DNA of 48,211 nt, taken from positions 1 to 48,211 of the IMG/VR virus record IMGVR_UViG_3300020580_000022; one strand, given 5' to 3'. A model generated the notes under the pieces. That model was not told the DNA's origin. It made no database searches and saw only the letters and a program-made list of their open reading frames with translations. Positions 40,922 through 47,010 of this stretch are shown piece by piece. Positions within the stretch are counted from its first letter, which is position 1. The number at the start of each line of letters is the position of its first letter. The position numbers and the translations under genes are program-made. The stretch is from a virus.

Positions 40922-41095
40922 ATGAATGAACCTAAAACTTGGTCTAGAAATGAAGTTTTACAGCTTATGATTAAAGAAATGCATGCTTATAAAGAGGATT
41001 GTCGAATTAGAAGACGTGATTTTTCTTATAAAGAAATGGCCGATAACGTTTATAGTGTACTTTGTGATAATGGATTAATTGAATTGCAACCATAG
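40922..41095 (+). CDS. Small hypothetical protein (57 aa)
   Basis: ATG 40922 two bases after the previous stop, TAG 41093-41095. Charged, helical, with one or two Cys. No motif. Confidence 0.45.
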   Translation: MNEPKTWSRNEVLQLMIKEMHAYKEDCRIRRRDFSYKEMADNVYSVLCDNGLIELQP

Positions 41096-41108
41096 AGGGT
41101 TAAATAAA

Positions 41109-41255
41109 ATGAAGATGAAACGATCTATCAGTGGTAGAATTTGTATTATGTTTTCAAATGAATGTGAAGCTTATAAATGGTATTGGTTGTTCGGTCGTAT
41201 TTTGCGTATGAGAATTTGTTGTTTTGGTCAATATGATAATGCTTACGAATGGTAA
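41109..41255 (+). CDS. Small hypothetical protein (48 aa), uncertain
   Basis: ATG 41109 to TAA 41253-41255. Basic, Cys/Trp/Arg-rich. It is in the same frame as the fragment that follows (41256-41315), separated only by this stop, so it may be the front of a decayed gene. Confidence 0.35.
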   Translation: MKMKRSISGRICIMFSNECEAYKWYWLFGRILRMRICCFGQYDNAYEW

Positions 41256-41315
41256 TTTAATTATCTCAGCTATGAGGCGAAGGGTTATGTTCGCGGCGGA
41301 CCAAGGAGTAAGTGA
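41256..41315 (+). pseudogene. Fragment duplicating the 3' end of 40566-40919
   Basis: In one frame it reads LSYEAKGYVRGGPRSK then TGA, against LASYEVKGYVRGGPRSK at the end of 40566-40919. No start or upstream domain of that gene is present. The DNA is diverged at third positions, so the duplication or recombination is not recent. The next gene's AAGGAG lies inside it. Confidence 0.7.
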
Positions 41316-41316
41316 A

Positions 41317-41508
41317 ATGAATGAGAATGAGAAATGGGCATTTGGCGATTGGTGGGAATTGCTTAATAAGGAACTTGATGCTTTAAATCAAGAACAAGCA
41401 GCATATGGCGAAGCACGTTATTATTATAATGCTAATTATTCACCTATGACTGCTGCAAAATTGATATCTGAGGAATATGTTCGTTCACAACGCAATTTTA
41501 TAACCTAA
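41317..41508 (+). CDS. Small hypothetical protein
   Basis: 63 residues from ATG 41317 with AAGGAG 8 bases upstream. Trp/Tyr/Asn-rich, helical (FGDWWELLNKELDAL). No family recognised. Confidence 0.5.
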   Translation: MNENEKWAFGDWWELLNKELDALNQEQAAYGEARYYYNANYSPMTAAKLISEEYVRSQRNFIT

Positions 41509-41516
41509 TTATTTAA

Positions 41517-41545
41517 TTGACTTATTTAGTTAAGCCGTTTAAGTT
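41517..41545 (+). promoter_or_regulatory. Sigma70-type early promoter
   Basis: TTGACT, 17-bp spacer ending CCGTT, TAAGTT; 31 bp before the ParB-like start, with AGGAGG in between. Confidence 0.7.
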
Positions 41546-41576
41546 GTAGCTATCGAATAGAAATAGGAGGGGATAA

Positions 41577-42404
41577 ATGGCAAAGGATAAAACAGGTCTT
41601 GCAAGCCTATCGGAAGGACGTACCGATATTCATTGGATCGATCCGCATAAGATTAATGTTCGGGTTGATTGGAATAGTCGAGATTTTAATGATCCGACTA
41701 ATCAAGCTCATATTGATCAATTGGCGCTTTCAATTGGTGAAATGGGTGTTAAGGAACCGTTAACAGTTATTTGGCAAGATAATGCTGCTTGGTTGATTGA
41801 TGGCGAATGCCGTTTGCGAGCGGTTTTGAAAGCTATCGCTGCTGGTGCACCGATTAAGACCATTCCAGTTAAATCGGAAATGCGTTATGCGAACGATGCT
41901 GATCAATTGTTTAGTCAGTTTGTTCGTAATAGTGGCAAGCCGTTTAGTCAAATGGAGAATGCAAAGTTGTTTAGGAGGTTGCTTGATTTGGGTTGGCAAC
42001 AGAATGATATTGCTAAGAAAGCCGGTGTGACGCCCGCGAGGGTTAGTCAGATTTTGGATTTGTTGGCAATGCCTGAGCCTATCAAGCAGATGGTGACAAA
42101 TGGTCAAGTGTCAGCTAGTATGGCAGTCGCGACGTTGAAGGAACACAATCCTGGCAAGGCTGTTGAGGTTTTGAAGGATGCTGTTGCGGTTGCGAACAGT
42201 GAAGGCTCACAGCGAGCTATGCCGAAGCATGTGGAAGCGCCGGTAGCTAAGCCGCCGGCTGGTAAGCGTAGCTTAGCAATTGAAGCGACTGTAAAAGAAG
42301 CCTTTGAATACAGTGACGTGGATGATTCCCAAAATGACGATTTCGTTGTGATCAAGATGCCAACGGAACAATGGGAAGCTATCAGAAAGGCGTTGAAGCT
42401 ATGA
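41577..42404 (+). CDS. ParB/Spo0J-like protein
   Basis: 275 residues. The ParB N-terminal (nuclease-like) domain is at ~15-110, with WLIDGECRLRAVLKA in the place of the GERRxRA box. Then comes a HTH (LGWQQNDIAKKAGVTPARVSQILDLL), as in KorB/Spo0J. The C-terminal third is Ala/Lys/Pro-rich and ends in a short helix. No ParA is nearby, so a role in gene regulation or DNA metabolism is as likely as plasmid-style partition. Own promoter and strong Shine-Dalgarno. Confidence 0.85.
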   Translation: MAKDKTGLASLSEGRTDIHWIDPHKINVRVDWNSRDFNDPTNQAHIDQLALSIGEMGVKEPLTVIWQDNAAWLIDGECRLRAVLKAIAAGAPIKTIPVKSEMRYANDADQLFSQFVRNSGKPFSQMENAKLFRRLLDLGWQQNDIAKKAGVTPARVSQILDLLAMPEPIKQMVTNGQVSASMAVATLKEHNPGKAVEVLKDAVAVANSEGSQRAMPKHVEAPVAKPPAGKRSLAIEATVKEAFEYSDVDDSQNDDFVVIKMPTEQWEAIRKALKL

Positions 42405-42571
42405 ATAAATATCGAATAGTTAATCGTCACATGACAGTAATTTGGGAAGGTGAACATCATAGTTATTATGATGCTTGGAGAAAGATGTTTGAGGATTGCG
42501 GGTGTCCTGCTGAAGCTAAAGTGATCAGTCAAGCAATTGATATGGGTATGTGGATTGAAAAAATAAGTTGA
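42401..42571 (+). CDS. Small hypothetical protein
   Basis: 56 residues from ATG 42401 in an ATGA overlap with the ParB-like gene. Begins YRIVNRHMTVIWEGEHHSYYDAW, with two Cys in DCGCPAEA. Unknown function, presumably co-translated. Confidence 0.5.
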   Translation: MNKYRIVNRHMTVIWEGEHHSYYDAWRKMFEDCGCPAEAKVISQAIDMGMWIEKIS

Positions 42572-42608
42572 CAAAGCTAATAAAGTCGTTTAAGTTAGCT
42601 TTGTCAAC
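42567..42608 (+). promoter_or_regulatory. Promoter embedded in a perfect inverted repeat
   Basis: TTGACA (42568) - 17 bp - TAAGTT (42591). Arms GTTGACAAAGCTAA (42567-42580) and TTAGCTTTGTCAAC (42595-42608) are perfectly inverted, 14 bp each, spanning the promoter. It can act as a palindromic operator. If read through from upstream, it can form a hairpin that hides the promoter sequence in RNA. Confidence 0.7.
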
Positions 42609-42622
42609 TAGGAGGAATGAAA

Positions 42623-42898
42623 ATGGCTTATACAGTAATTAACTTTAAGACAAAGAAGGCTCTTAAAGAAGCTGTAAAAAATTGGAATGAATTCGAAAAT
42701 CATAGAATTAATTTAGGCGATGGTTTTGAAGCAAGTTCAACAGATAAAAAGCCAATTCGTGCTTATCAATCTGGTTTCGGACCTGATCTTTCCAATTATA
42801 CAGGTCGCGTTTACCTTGAAGGTCCGCATTATCCTGCTGCTCACACTTGGTATGCTGCTTGCGAAATGAAAGATGGTGTGGTAATAAAGGTAAAATAA
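42623..42898 (+). CDS. Conserved small phage protein
   Basis: 91 residues. ATG 42623 is chosen because AGGAGGA ends 6 bases before it, whereas ATG 42617 touches it. FKTKKALKEAV near the start and VYLEGPHYPAAHTWYA near the end fit a small protein family common in phages of alphaproteobacteria. Function unknown. Confidence 0.6.
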   Translation: MAYTVINFKTKKALKEAVKNWNEFENHRINLGDGFEASSTDKKPIRAYQSGFGPDLSNYTGRVYLEGPHYPAAHTWYAACEMKDGVVIKVK

Positions 42899-42899
42899 A

Positions 42900-42992
42900 A
42901 TGCGTGATATTGTAGAAGCCGCGGTTATCACAATCTTGCTTGCTATCACCATATTATTTTTTGTAGCGATCTTGTTACAGATTATCTTTTAA
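42900..42992 (+). CDS. 30-residue single-helix membrane peptide
   Basis: ATG 42900 one base after the previous stop, TAA 42990-42992. Residues 7-30 form one continuous hydrophobic helix. Small size keeps confidence low. Confidence 0.4.
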   Translation: MRDIVEAAVITILLAITILFFVAILLQIIF

Positions 42993-43034
42993 AGATAAAA
43001 TCTTCACAGCTTAAAGCAAAGGTTATAACTTACA

Positions 43035-43463
43035 ATGATTAAATCATTAATGGTAGTTTCGTTGCTTTTACCTATTGCTAATTGGAATGTGGATAAATTT
43101 GATGAGCGAGAGCAAGCAATTCGAAAGAAATTTTTTAAAGCTGGTAATTTACCATATATTAAAGCTGATGGGACAAGAGATTCGATTCGAATCCCTTGTT
43201 GTGGGGAAGGTGATGCTTACGAAGCTGATGATTTAAGAATTGATCAAGATGGAAATATAATTGCTATTTTAACTTGCACTGATCCTCGCAATTGTGTAGC
43301 TATTCCTAATAAAATTGAACGTGCTGCCGGAACTGAAATTACGATACCCGAGTTGAAAATTCTCGTTCCTGGTAAGCCTATCAATAATACAGGGCATGGA
43401 TGGGTTTTCTTAGGAATAGCTGATGGTCATGTGATTTGTTATTCGCGACCTGGGGGAACTTAA
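43035..43463 (+). CDS. Secreted Cys-containing phage protein
   Basis: 142 residues with a signal-like N-terminus (MIKSLMVVSLLLPIA). CCGEGDAYEADD, a later Cys pair (TCTDPRNC), TGHGWVFLG and a VICYSRPGGT end form the layout of a periplasmic phage protein known to me from alphaproteobacterial phages. Disulfides are likely. Function unknown. Confidence 0.55.
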   Translation: MIKSLMVVSLLLPIANWNVDKFDEREQAIRKKFFKAGNLPYIKADGTRDSIRIPCCGEGDAYEADDLRIDQDGNIIAILTCTDPRNCVAIPNKIERAAGTEITIPELKILVPGKPINNTGHGWVFLGIADGHVICYSRPGGT

Positions 43464-43675
43464 TGAGCGAATCATTAGAAACTGCATTAGAGCCATGGAT
43501 TAATCGTCCACATAAAAAGAAATCTTTAGATGTTACTATTTTAGTTTTTGATAAGGATGATAATTGCATTCGTGAACATAAAAAGAATTTTAAAGATAAA
43601 GATCATCGAAGGTGGTTAAATACAATGTTGTATTGGGCTATATCTAATGAATATTCAATTGAAATAAATTCATAA
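43463..43675 (+). CDS. Small protein, paralogue of 45170-45388
   Basis: 70 residues from ATG 43463, overlapping the previous stop by one base. From residue ~25 it aligns with the gene at 45170: VTILVFDKDDNCIREHK against VTIFDAKDNVIRKE, then HRRWLNTMLYW against HRKWLGKVTFW. A duplicated family of unknown function. Confidence 0.55.
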   Translation: MSESLETALEPWINRPHKKKSLDVTILVFDKDDNCIREHKKNFKDKDHRRWLNTMLYWAISNEYSIEINS

Positions 43676-43676
43676 G

Positions 43677-43931
43677 ATGAATAGTCGAGAGTATAGAACT
43701 ATAATAGCTCGTATTAGCCGTGTATTAATTAAAAAACATTTTCCAGAATTTAGACGTAATGAGAATGAATTAATGTTATTTTCAAGTGAATTGGCTAGAA
43801 CTGTACATGCGCGTATGTATGGTGCTAATGTTGATGGTGTAGATAGTCCGATATGGCAGAATGTTGACAGAATTAATGACGGTCGTGCTAAGCCTTGTAT
43901 TGAAGCTTCTGAATTGTTGAAAGGTGAATGA
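43677..43931 (+). CDS. Hypothetical early protein
   Basis: 84 residues, starting one base after the previous stop. Basic helical first half, then SSELARTVHARMYGAN. No motif recognised. Confidence 0.5.
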   Translation: MNSREYRTIIARISRVLIKKHFPEFRRNENELMLFSSELARTVHARMYGANVDGVDSPIWQNVDRINDGRAKPCIEASELLKGE

Positions 43932-43932
43932 A

Positions 43933-44166
43933 ATGCCCACACATAGCACATCTGCATATAAAGATGGTCAAAAGTGGATTGTGTTTTGTAAAAAGTGTGG
44001 CATCGAAGAACCGTTTGAAAGTCAAGAGTGTTCGGAACGATATGTACGATTACAAGAATTGTCTGAAGCTAAACAACTGAGACAGATTGATAGAGATTGG
44101 GGCAAAAAATTGCCGTTTAAAAGTGGATTACCGCTTGACGAAGAAGAACGAAAGAAATATAAATAA
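43933..44166 (+). CDS. Small protein with a Cys pair
   Basis: 77 residues from ATG 43933 (AAGGTG upstream); a GTG at 43924 is an alternative. CKKC at ~20-23 plus a further Cys in SQECSERY suggest a zinc site; the C-terminal half is a charged helix. The start codon lies within a TGTGGGCA copy read on the other strand. Confidence 0.5.
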   Translation: MPTHSTSAYKDGQKWIVFCKKCGIEEPFESQECSERYVRLQELSEAKQLRQIDRDWGKKLPFKSGLPLDEEERKKYK

Positions 44167-44208
44167 TTTTATTGCAATGATGCAATTTTGAAACAAAGGT
44201 ACAGGAAA

Positions 44209-44880
44209 ATGGCTAAAAAGAGTACAGTTCTTAAGGCTGTTGAGTCGAGTGTTGATGTTGAGTTGCTGAAGCAGATTGCTAGCGGTCAAGTGCAGCAGAT
44301 TGATCGTGATAACGCAATGCCATTGCTACAGCATCAGCCTCCATTGATTGAATGTGGTTCTGTTGATATGCAAAGTGGAATGGCACCTTGTCGATTAAGT
44401 GAAGCAGGTCAACATTATTTAAATGGTGGCATGAGTACAGCTAAGCATGTTGAAGCAGTTAAGACTGAGTATGGTATTATTACCAATGCAACGTTGCCGC
44501 CTTCGCGTCGTGGTCAAAATCTTGGTGGCGGTGGTGCTCCAGTTAAGTATCCGTTCGATGCTTTAGAGGTTGGCGGTTCCTTTTTTGTCCCGGCTACTGA
44601 GAAGCGTCCCGATCCGCTGAAGGTCTTGGGTGCAACAGTCAGTAGTGCGAACATGCGTTATGCGGAAGAGACTGGCGAAATGCGTACAGTAACGCGAGCT
44701 AAGCGTGGTGAAAAGAATCGCGCAGTACGTGATGAACATGGCGAGAAGATCATGGAGACTAAGCAAGTTCCTGTTTATAATTTTTCGCGTAAGTTTGAAA
44801 TTCGTGGTGTTGAAGCAGGAAAGAGTTATGGTGCTTGGGTTGCTCCTGCCGATGGTGTGTTGATTGGTAGAGTTAAGTAA
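44209..44880 (+). CDS. Conserved phage protein of unknown function
   Basis: 223 residues from ATG 44209 with ACAGGAAA upstream. A Gly-rich turn (LGGGGAPVKYPFDALEVGGSFFVP) is followed by two basic helical segments and a final beta part (GKSYGAWVAPADG). The Ala/Val-rich section with YPFD...GxSFFV appears in small DNA-binding phage proteins, but I cannot assign a function. A clear terminator follows. Confidence 0.55.
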   Translation: MAKKSTVLKAVESSVDVELLKQIASGQVQQIDRDNAMPLLQHQPPLIECGSVDMQSGMAPCRLSEAGQHYLNGGMSTAKHVEAVKTEYGIITNATLPPSRRGQNLGGGGAPVKYPFDALEVGGSFFVPATEKRPDPLKVLGATVSSANMRYAEETGEMRTVTRAKRGEKNRAVRDEHGEKIMETKQVPVYNFSRKFEIRGVEAGKSYGAWVAPADGVLIGRVK

Positions 44881-44905
44881 TTTGTGAAGCACCTGTAAAT
44901 TTAGA

Positions 44906-44944
44906 AAGCCCGCGCTAGTTCCAAGACAGCTAGTGCGGGCTTTT
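44906..44944 (+). terminator. Rho-independent terminator
   Basis: GCCCGCGCTAG pairs with CTAGTGCGGGC (one G-U pair), ten-base loop, followed by TTTTG. It ends the 44209-44880 unit. Confidence 0.85.
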
Positions 44945-44964
44945 GTTTAAAAGGATAGATAAAG

Positions 44965-45183
44965 ATGGGAAATAGTAGACGTGATCATAAATCATTAAAG
45001 CCTGGATTGGGAATGGGAATTGGTATAAATGGTCCTAATGATGTAAATGAACCGCTTACTTGGGAAGGTTCGGTTCATATTCCATCGATAAATGAACGTG
45101 CTCAGATATCGACAACAATGCGTAAAGTTAAAATTACATTACCTAAATTAAAATTTATGGAAGATGATTATGAAAAAACCTAA
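44965..45183 (+). CDS. Small hypothetical protein
   Basis: 72 residues, preceded by AAAGGA. Gly/Pro-rich first half, then a basic strand. Its end overlaps the next gene by 14 bp. No motif. Confidence 0.45.
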   Translation: MGNSRRDHKSLKPGLGMGIGINGPNDVNEPLTWEGSVHIPSINERAQISTTMRKVKITLPKLKFMEDDYEKT

Positions 45184-45388
45184 TTTAAATGGACCTGAAA
45201 GTGTACCTTTGAGAGAATATTTTAAAGATTTCCCATTGACAGTTACCATATTTGATGCTAAAGATAATGTTATAAGAAAGGAAACAATTAATTATGGAGA
45301 TGCATCGCATAGGAAATGGTTAGGAAAAGTAACTTTTTGGTCATGTAACAACGGATATATTGTTGAGACGTGCAAAGCAGAGGAATAA
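45170..45388 (+). CDS. Small protein, paralogue of 43463-43675
   Basis: 72 residues from ATG 45170 (ATG 45164 is also possible). Shared with 43463: a strand VTIFDAKDN, the basic turn and HRKWLGKVTFW. The N-terminal halves differ. Unknown function. Confidence 0.5.
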   Translation: MKKPNLNGPESVPLREYFKDFPLTVTIFDAKDNVIRKETINYGDASHRKWLGKVTFWSCNNGYIVETCKAEE

Positions 45389-45391
45389 ACA

Positions 45392-45593
45392 AATGAGTGA
45401 ACATATAGGATTAAGCGAACATGATAATTTGACATATTTTCCAATTGAAATTCGATATGAAGGATCAACAGAAAAGGTGATTGTTAATCATCCTATTGAC
45501 TTATTAAATAAGACGTTTAAGGTATTGAGAACAAGAGTGAGCGGGCATAGTCCAAAGGCAGGAGACAAGACACTTAAAATGTCTACAGTGTGA
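45392..45593 (+). CDS. Small protein whose end lies in tRNA-Leu
   Basis: 66 residues from ATG 45392. The first ~48 residues look like a compact alpha/beta protein. The last 17 codons (45541-45590) and the stop are read from the tRNA-Leu gene, so the original C-terminus was likely lost when the tRNA arrived, or the tRNA sequence was adopted as an end. Confidence 0.45.
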
Positions 45594-45617
45594 GTTCGAA
45601 TCTCACTGCCCGCACCA
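45541..45617 (+). tRNA. tRNA-Leu (anticodon UAA) with short variable loop
   Basis: 77 bases. Acceptor GCGGGCA/TGCCCGC, D-stem GTC/GAC with GG in the loop, anticodon stem AGACA/TGTCT with loop CTTAAAA (anticodon TAA), T-arm GTGAG-TTCGAAT-CTCAC, A73, encoded CCA. The D-arm is like tRNA-Leu, but the variable region is only 5 bases (ACAGT) instead of a long arm. It would read UUA, a very common codon here. Confidence 0.9.
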
Positions 45618-45633
45618 AATAAAGGAAATATAA

Positions 45634-45909
45634 ATGAAAGTTAAATGTATTGGCGGACCTAATGATGGTGAATGGCATTATATTGAAGATTATAATAGAT
45701 TAAATGATATGGTTCAGATAAGAGGTAAAATTGAATTATCAGTAGGAAATTATTTACCACATCCTGATGAAATTCCTAAAATAGTTTCTCAAAATATTAA
45801 TTTATATATATTAAAGCAATTACATTATACGAATAAAGAAGTATTTAAATATCTTATTCCAGTTGGTGAAGATGAATGGGAATGTCTAATTAAGCAATTG
45901 GAGAAATGA
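45634..45909 (+). CDS. Small hypothetical protein
   Basis: 91 residues, AAAGGAA upstream. It begins KVKCIGGPNDGEWHYI, a start shared by many small phage proteins of unknown function that carry a Cys-Gly-Gly-Pro-x-Asp-Gly motif. First gene after tRNA-Leu. Confidence 0.5.
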   Translation: MKVKCIGGPNDGEWHYIEDYNRLNDMVQIRGKIELSVGNYLPHPDEIPKIVSQNINLYILKQLHYTNKEVFKYLIPVGEDEWECLIKQLEK

Positions 45910-45912
45910 CAA

Positions 45913-46128
45913 ATGGGAACTAATTTTCATAAGATTGACTCATCATCAATTGAACATGTCGATTATCATGATGATAAAGGTATATTAGAAATTAAGTTTG
46001 TATCTGGTGCTATTTATCATTATCCTGAATGTGATAAAGAGCATTATGAAGCTTTAAAAACTGCTTCTAGTGCAGGTCAATATTTTCATAGAATGTTGCG
46101 TGGTGCGGCATGCAAGAGGATTAATTAA
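45913..46128 (+). CDS. KTSC domain protein
   Basis: 71 residues. IDSSSIEHVDYHDDKGILEIKF, then SGAIYHYP and ASSAGQYFHRML fit the KTSC domain, a short alpha/beta domain often fused to or near lysyl-tRNA synthetase or nucleases and common in phages. Exact role unknown. Confidence 0.8.
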   Translation: MGTNFHKIDSSSIEHVDYHDDKGILEIKFVSGAIYHYPECDKEHYEALKTASSAGQYFHRMLRGAACKRIN

Positions 46129-46365
46129 GTGAAATTTAGCGAAGCGGAGTGTTGTGTTTGTGGTCAAGGTAAGTGTGCTATATGTAAAGCGCCTTGCAAC
46201 TCGTGTGCTAATTGTGTTATTTGTTACAAGTCATGGGATTTCAGCCCCCTACAGATTATTTTCAAGTGCAGCCTATTCCGGCTGCTTGGGGGAATGCGAC
46301 ACCTATTTCTGAAACAAAGCCTTCATTTTGGAATGATGAAGGGAAGAAAAAAGCTTTCGGCATAG
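46129..46365 (+). CDS. Cys-rich small protein overlapping terS
   Basis: 78 residues from GTG 46129, directly after the KTSC stop. Nine Cys in about the first 35 residues (ECCVCGQGKC, CKAPCNSCANC, CYK) suggest a zinc-binding knuckle. Beyond codon ~36 it reads the terS gene in another frame for 133 bp, so the last half may be accidental. Translation of the first half could couple to terS. Confidence 0.4.
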   Translation: MKFSEAECCVCGQGKCAICKAPCNSCANCVICYKSWDFSPLQIIFKCSLFRLLGGMRHLFLKQSLHFGMMKGRKKLSA

Positions 46366-46841
46366 CTTTAGCTAAGCAAAATGATCAAAGTCGGGATAGT
46401 GTATTTAGTGCAGCATTAGAAGTTTTCGAGCAAGTCGGACCCTCATTGTGGGTAACAAATAACTGGTTAAGTGATCCAGTCGTTATTGCATCGCGGGATA
46501 TCTATCGGCAAAGCATGAAGGCGGTGGAAAAGCCGCTTGACAAAGAAGCCCTTGCCGCTAGATTGTTGGCACTCGCAGAAGAAAAAGTTGAGCGAGATGG
46601 CAGACGACATTACATTTATGAAGCTAAAGATCGCATTGCAGCTTATAAAGCATATGGTGAAATACTAGGTTATATCGGTAAAGTTAATATTGATAATTCG
46701 ACAAATACATTTAATAATAATCAAATGGAAATTGTGCTTGTGAAGGCTGATGTTAAAGAAGAAAAAGTGATTGAGAATAAAGAAGAAGATGTTGTTGAAA
46801 TGTTAGATGTTGTTCCTTTAGAGATCAAACTGGTGAGTTGA
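46233..46841 (+). CDS. Terminase small subunit
   Basis: 202 residues from ATG 46233; the frame is open to 46212 with no better start. The central helices (KEALAARLLALAEEKVERDG, then KDRIAAYKAYGEILGYIGK) follow the pattern of phage small terminases with an oligomerisation core; the N-terminus is a short acidic/Pro-rich segment, the C-terminus a Lys/Glu-rich tail. It selects phage DNA for packaging. The large subunit is expected beyond the right end. Confidence 0.75.
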   Translation: MGFQPPTDYFQVQPIPAAWGNATPISETKPSFWNDEGKKKAFGIALAKQNDQSRDSVFSAALEVFEQVGPSLWVTNNWLSDPVVIASRDIYRQSMKAVEKPLDKEALAARLLALAEEKVERDGRRHYIYEAKDRIAAYKAYGEILGYIGKVNIDNSTNTFNNNQMEIVLVKADVKEEKVIENKEEDVVEMLDVVPLEIKLVS

Positions 46842-46938
46842 TATAGAAGAAAGCTCTAACGGTGCCTGATCCGTGTAAAAGAGCGACCGTGTTAGCACGA
46901 GTGGTAAGCAGGTTAGAGTCCTGCATCTATATCAACTC
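46835..46938 (+). ncRNA. Cloverleaf-like structured RNA after terS
   Basis: A perfect 13-bp closing stem (GAGTTGATATAGA 46835-46847, TCTATATCAACTC 46926-46938) encloses three arms: GCTC/GAGC with an inner ACGG/CCGT, CGTG-TTAG-CACG, and a T-arm-like GCAGG-TTAGAGT-CCTGC. It is not a normal tRNA: the acceptor is too long, no seven-base anticodon loop exists and there is no CCA. It overlaps the last seven bases of terS. A degenerate tRNA or a novel structured RNA are both possible. Confidence 0.5.
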
Positions 46939-47010
46939 TCCTGTTTGATTTCGTGCGTAAAAATTCTTTGGCCAAAGAATTTATCCTCTTATTTTTAAGG
47001 AAAATTTATT

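Larger units (their letters stand above)
1140..43941. repeat. Dispersed 8-mer TGTGGGCA, about 17 copies
   Basis: Plus-strand starts: 1140, 4855, 7186, 10836, 12762, 16131, 25236, 28349, 30385, 37373. Minus-strand copies (TGCCCACA) start at 5014, 8746, 15989, 29487, 35747, 36357, 43934. From base composition I would expect fewer than one. No orientation bias relative to transcription is apparent, and both coding and intergenic copies occur. Function unknown. Confidence 0.75.

Noticed and set aside
43160-43200. TTCGAATCCC looks like a tRNA T-loop
   Set aside because: The five bases before and after the loop do not pair and no acceptor or anticodon arm can be formed; it is part of 43035-43463.
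44167-44208. Hairpin ATTGCA-ATGA-TGCAAT with TTTT as a terminator
   Set aside because: The stem is six mostly A/T pairs and too weak; it lies immediately before a gene likely to be co-transcribed.
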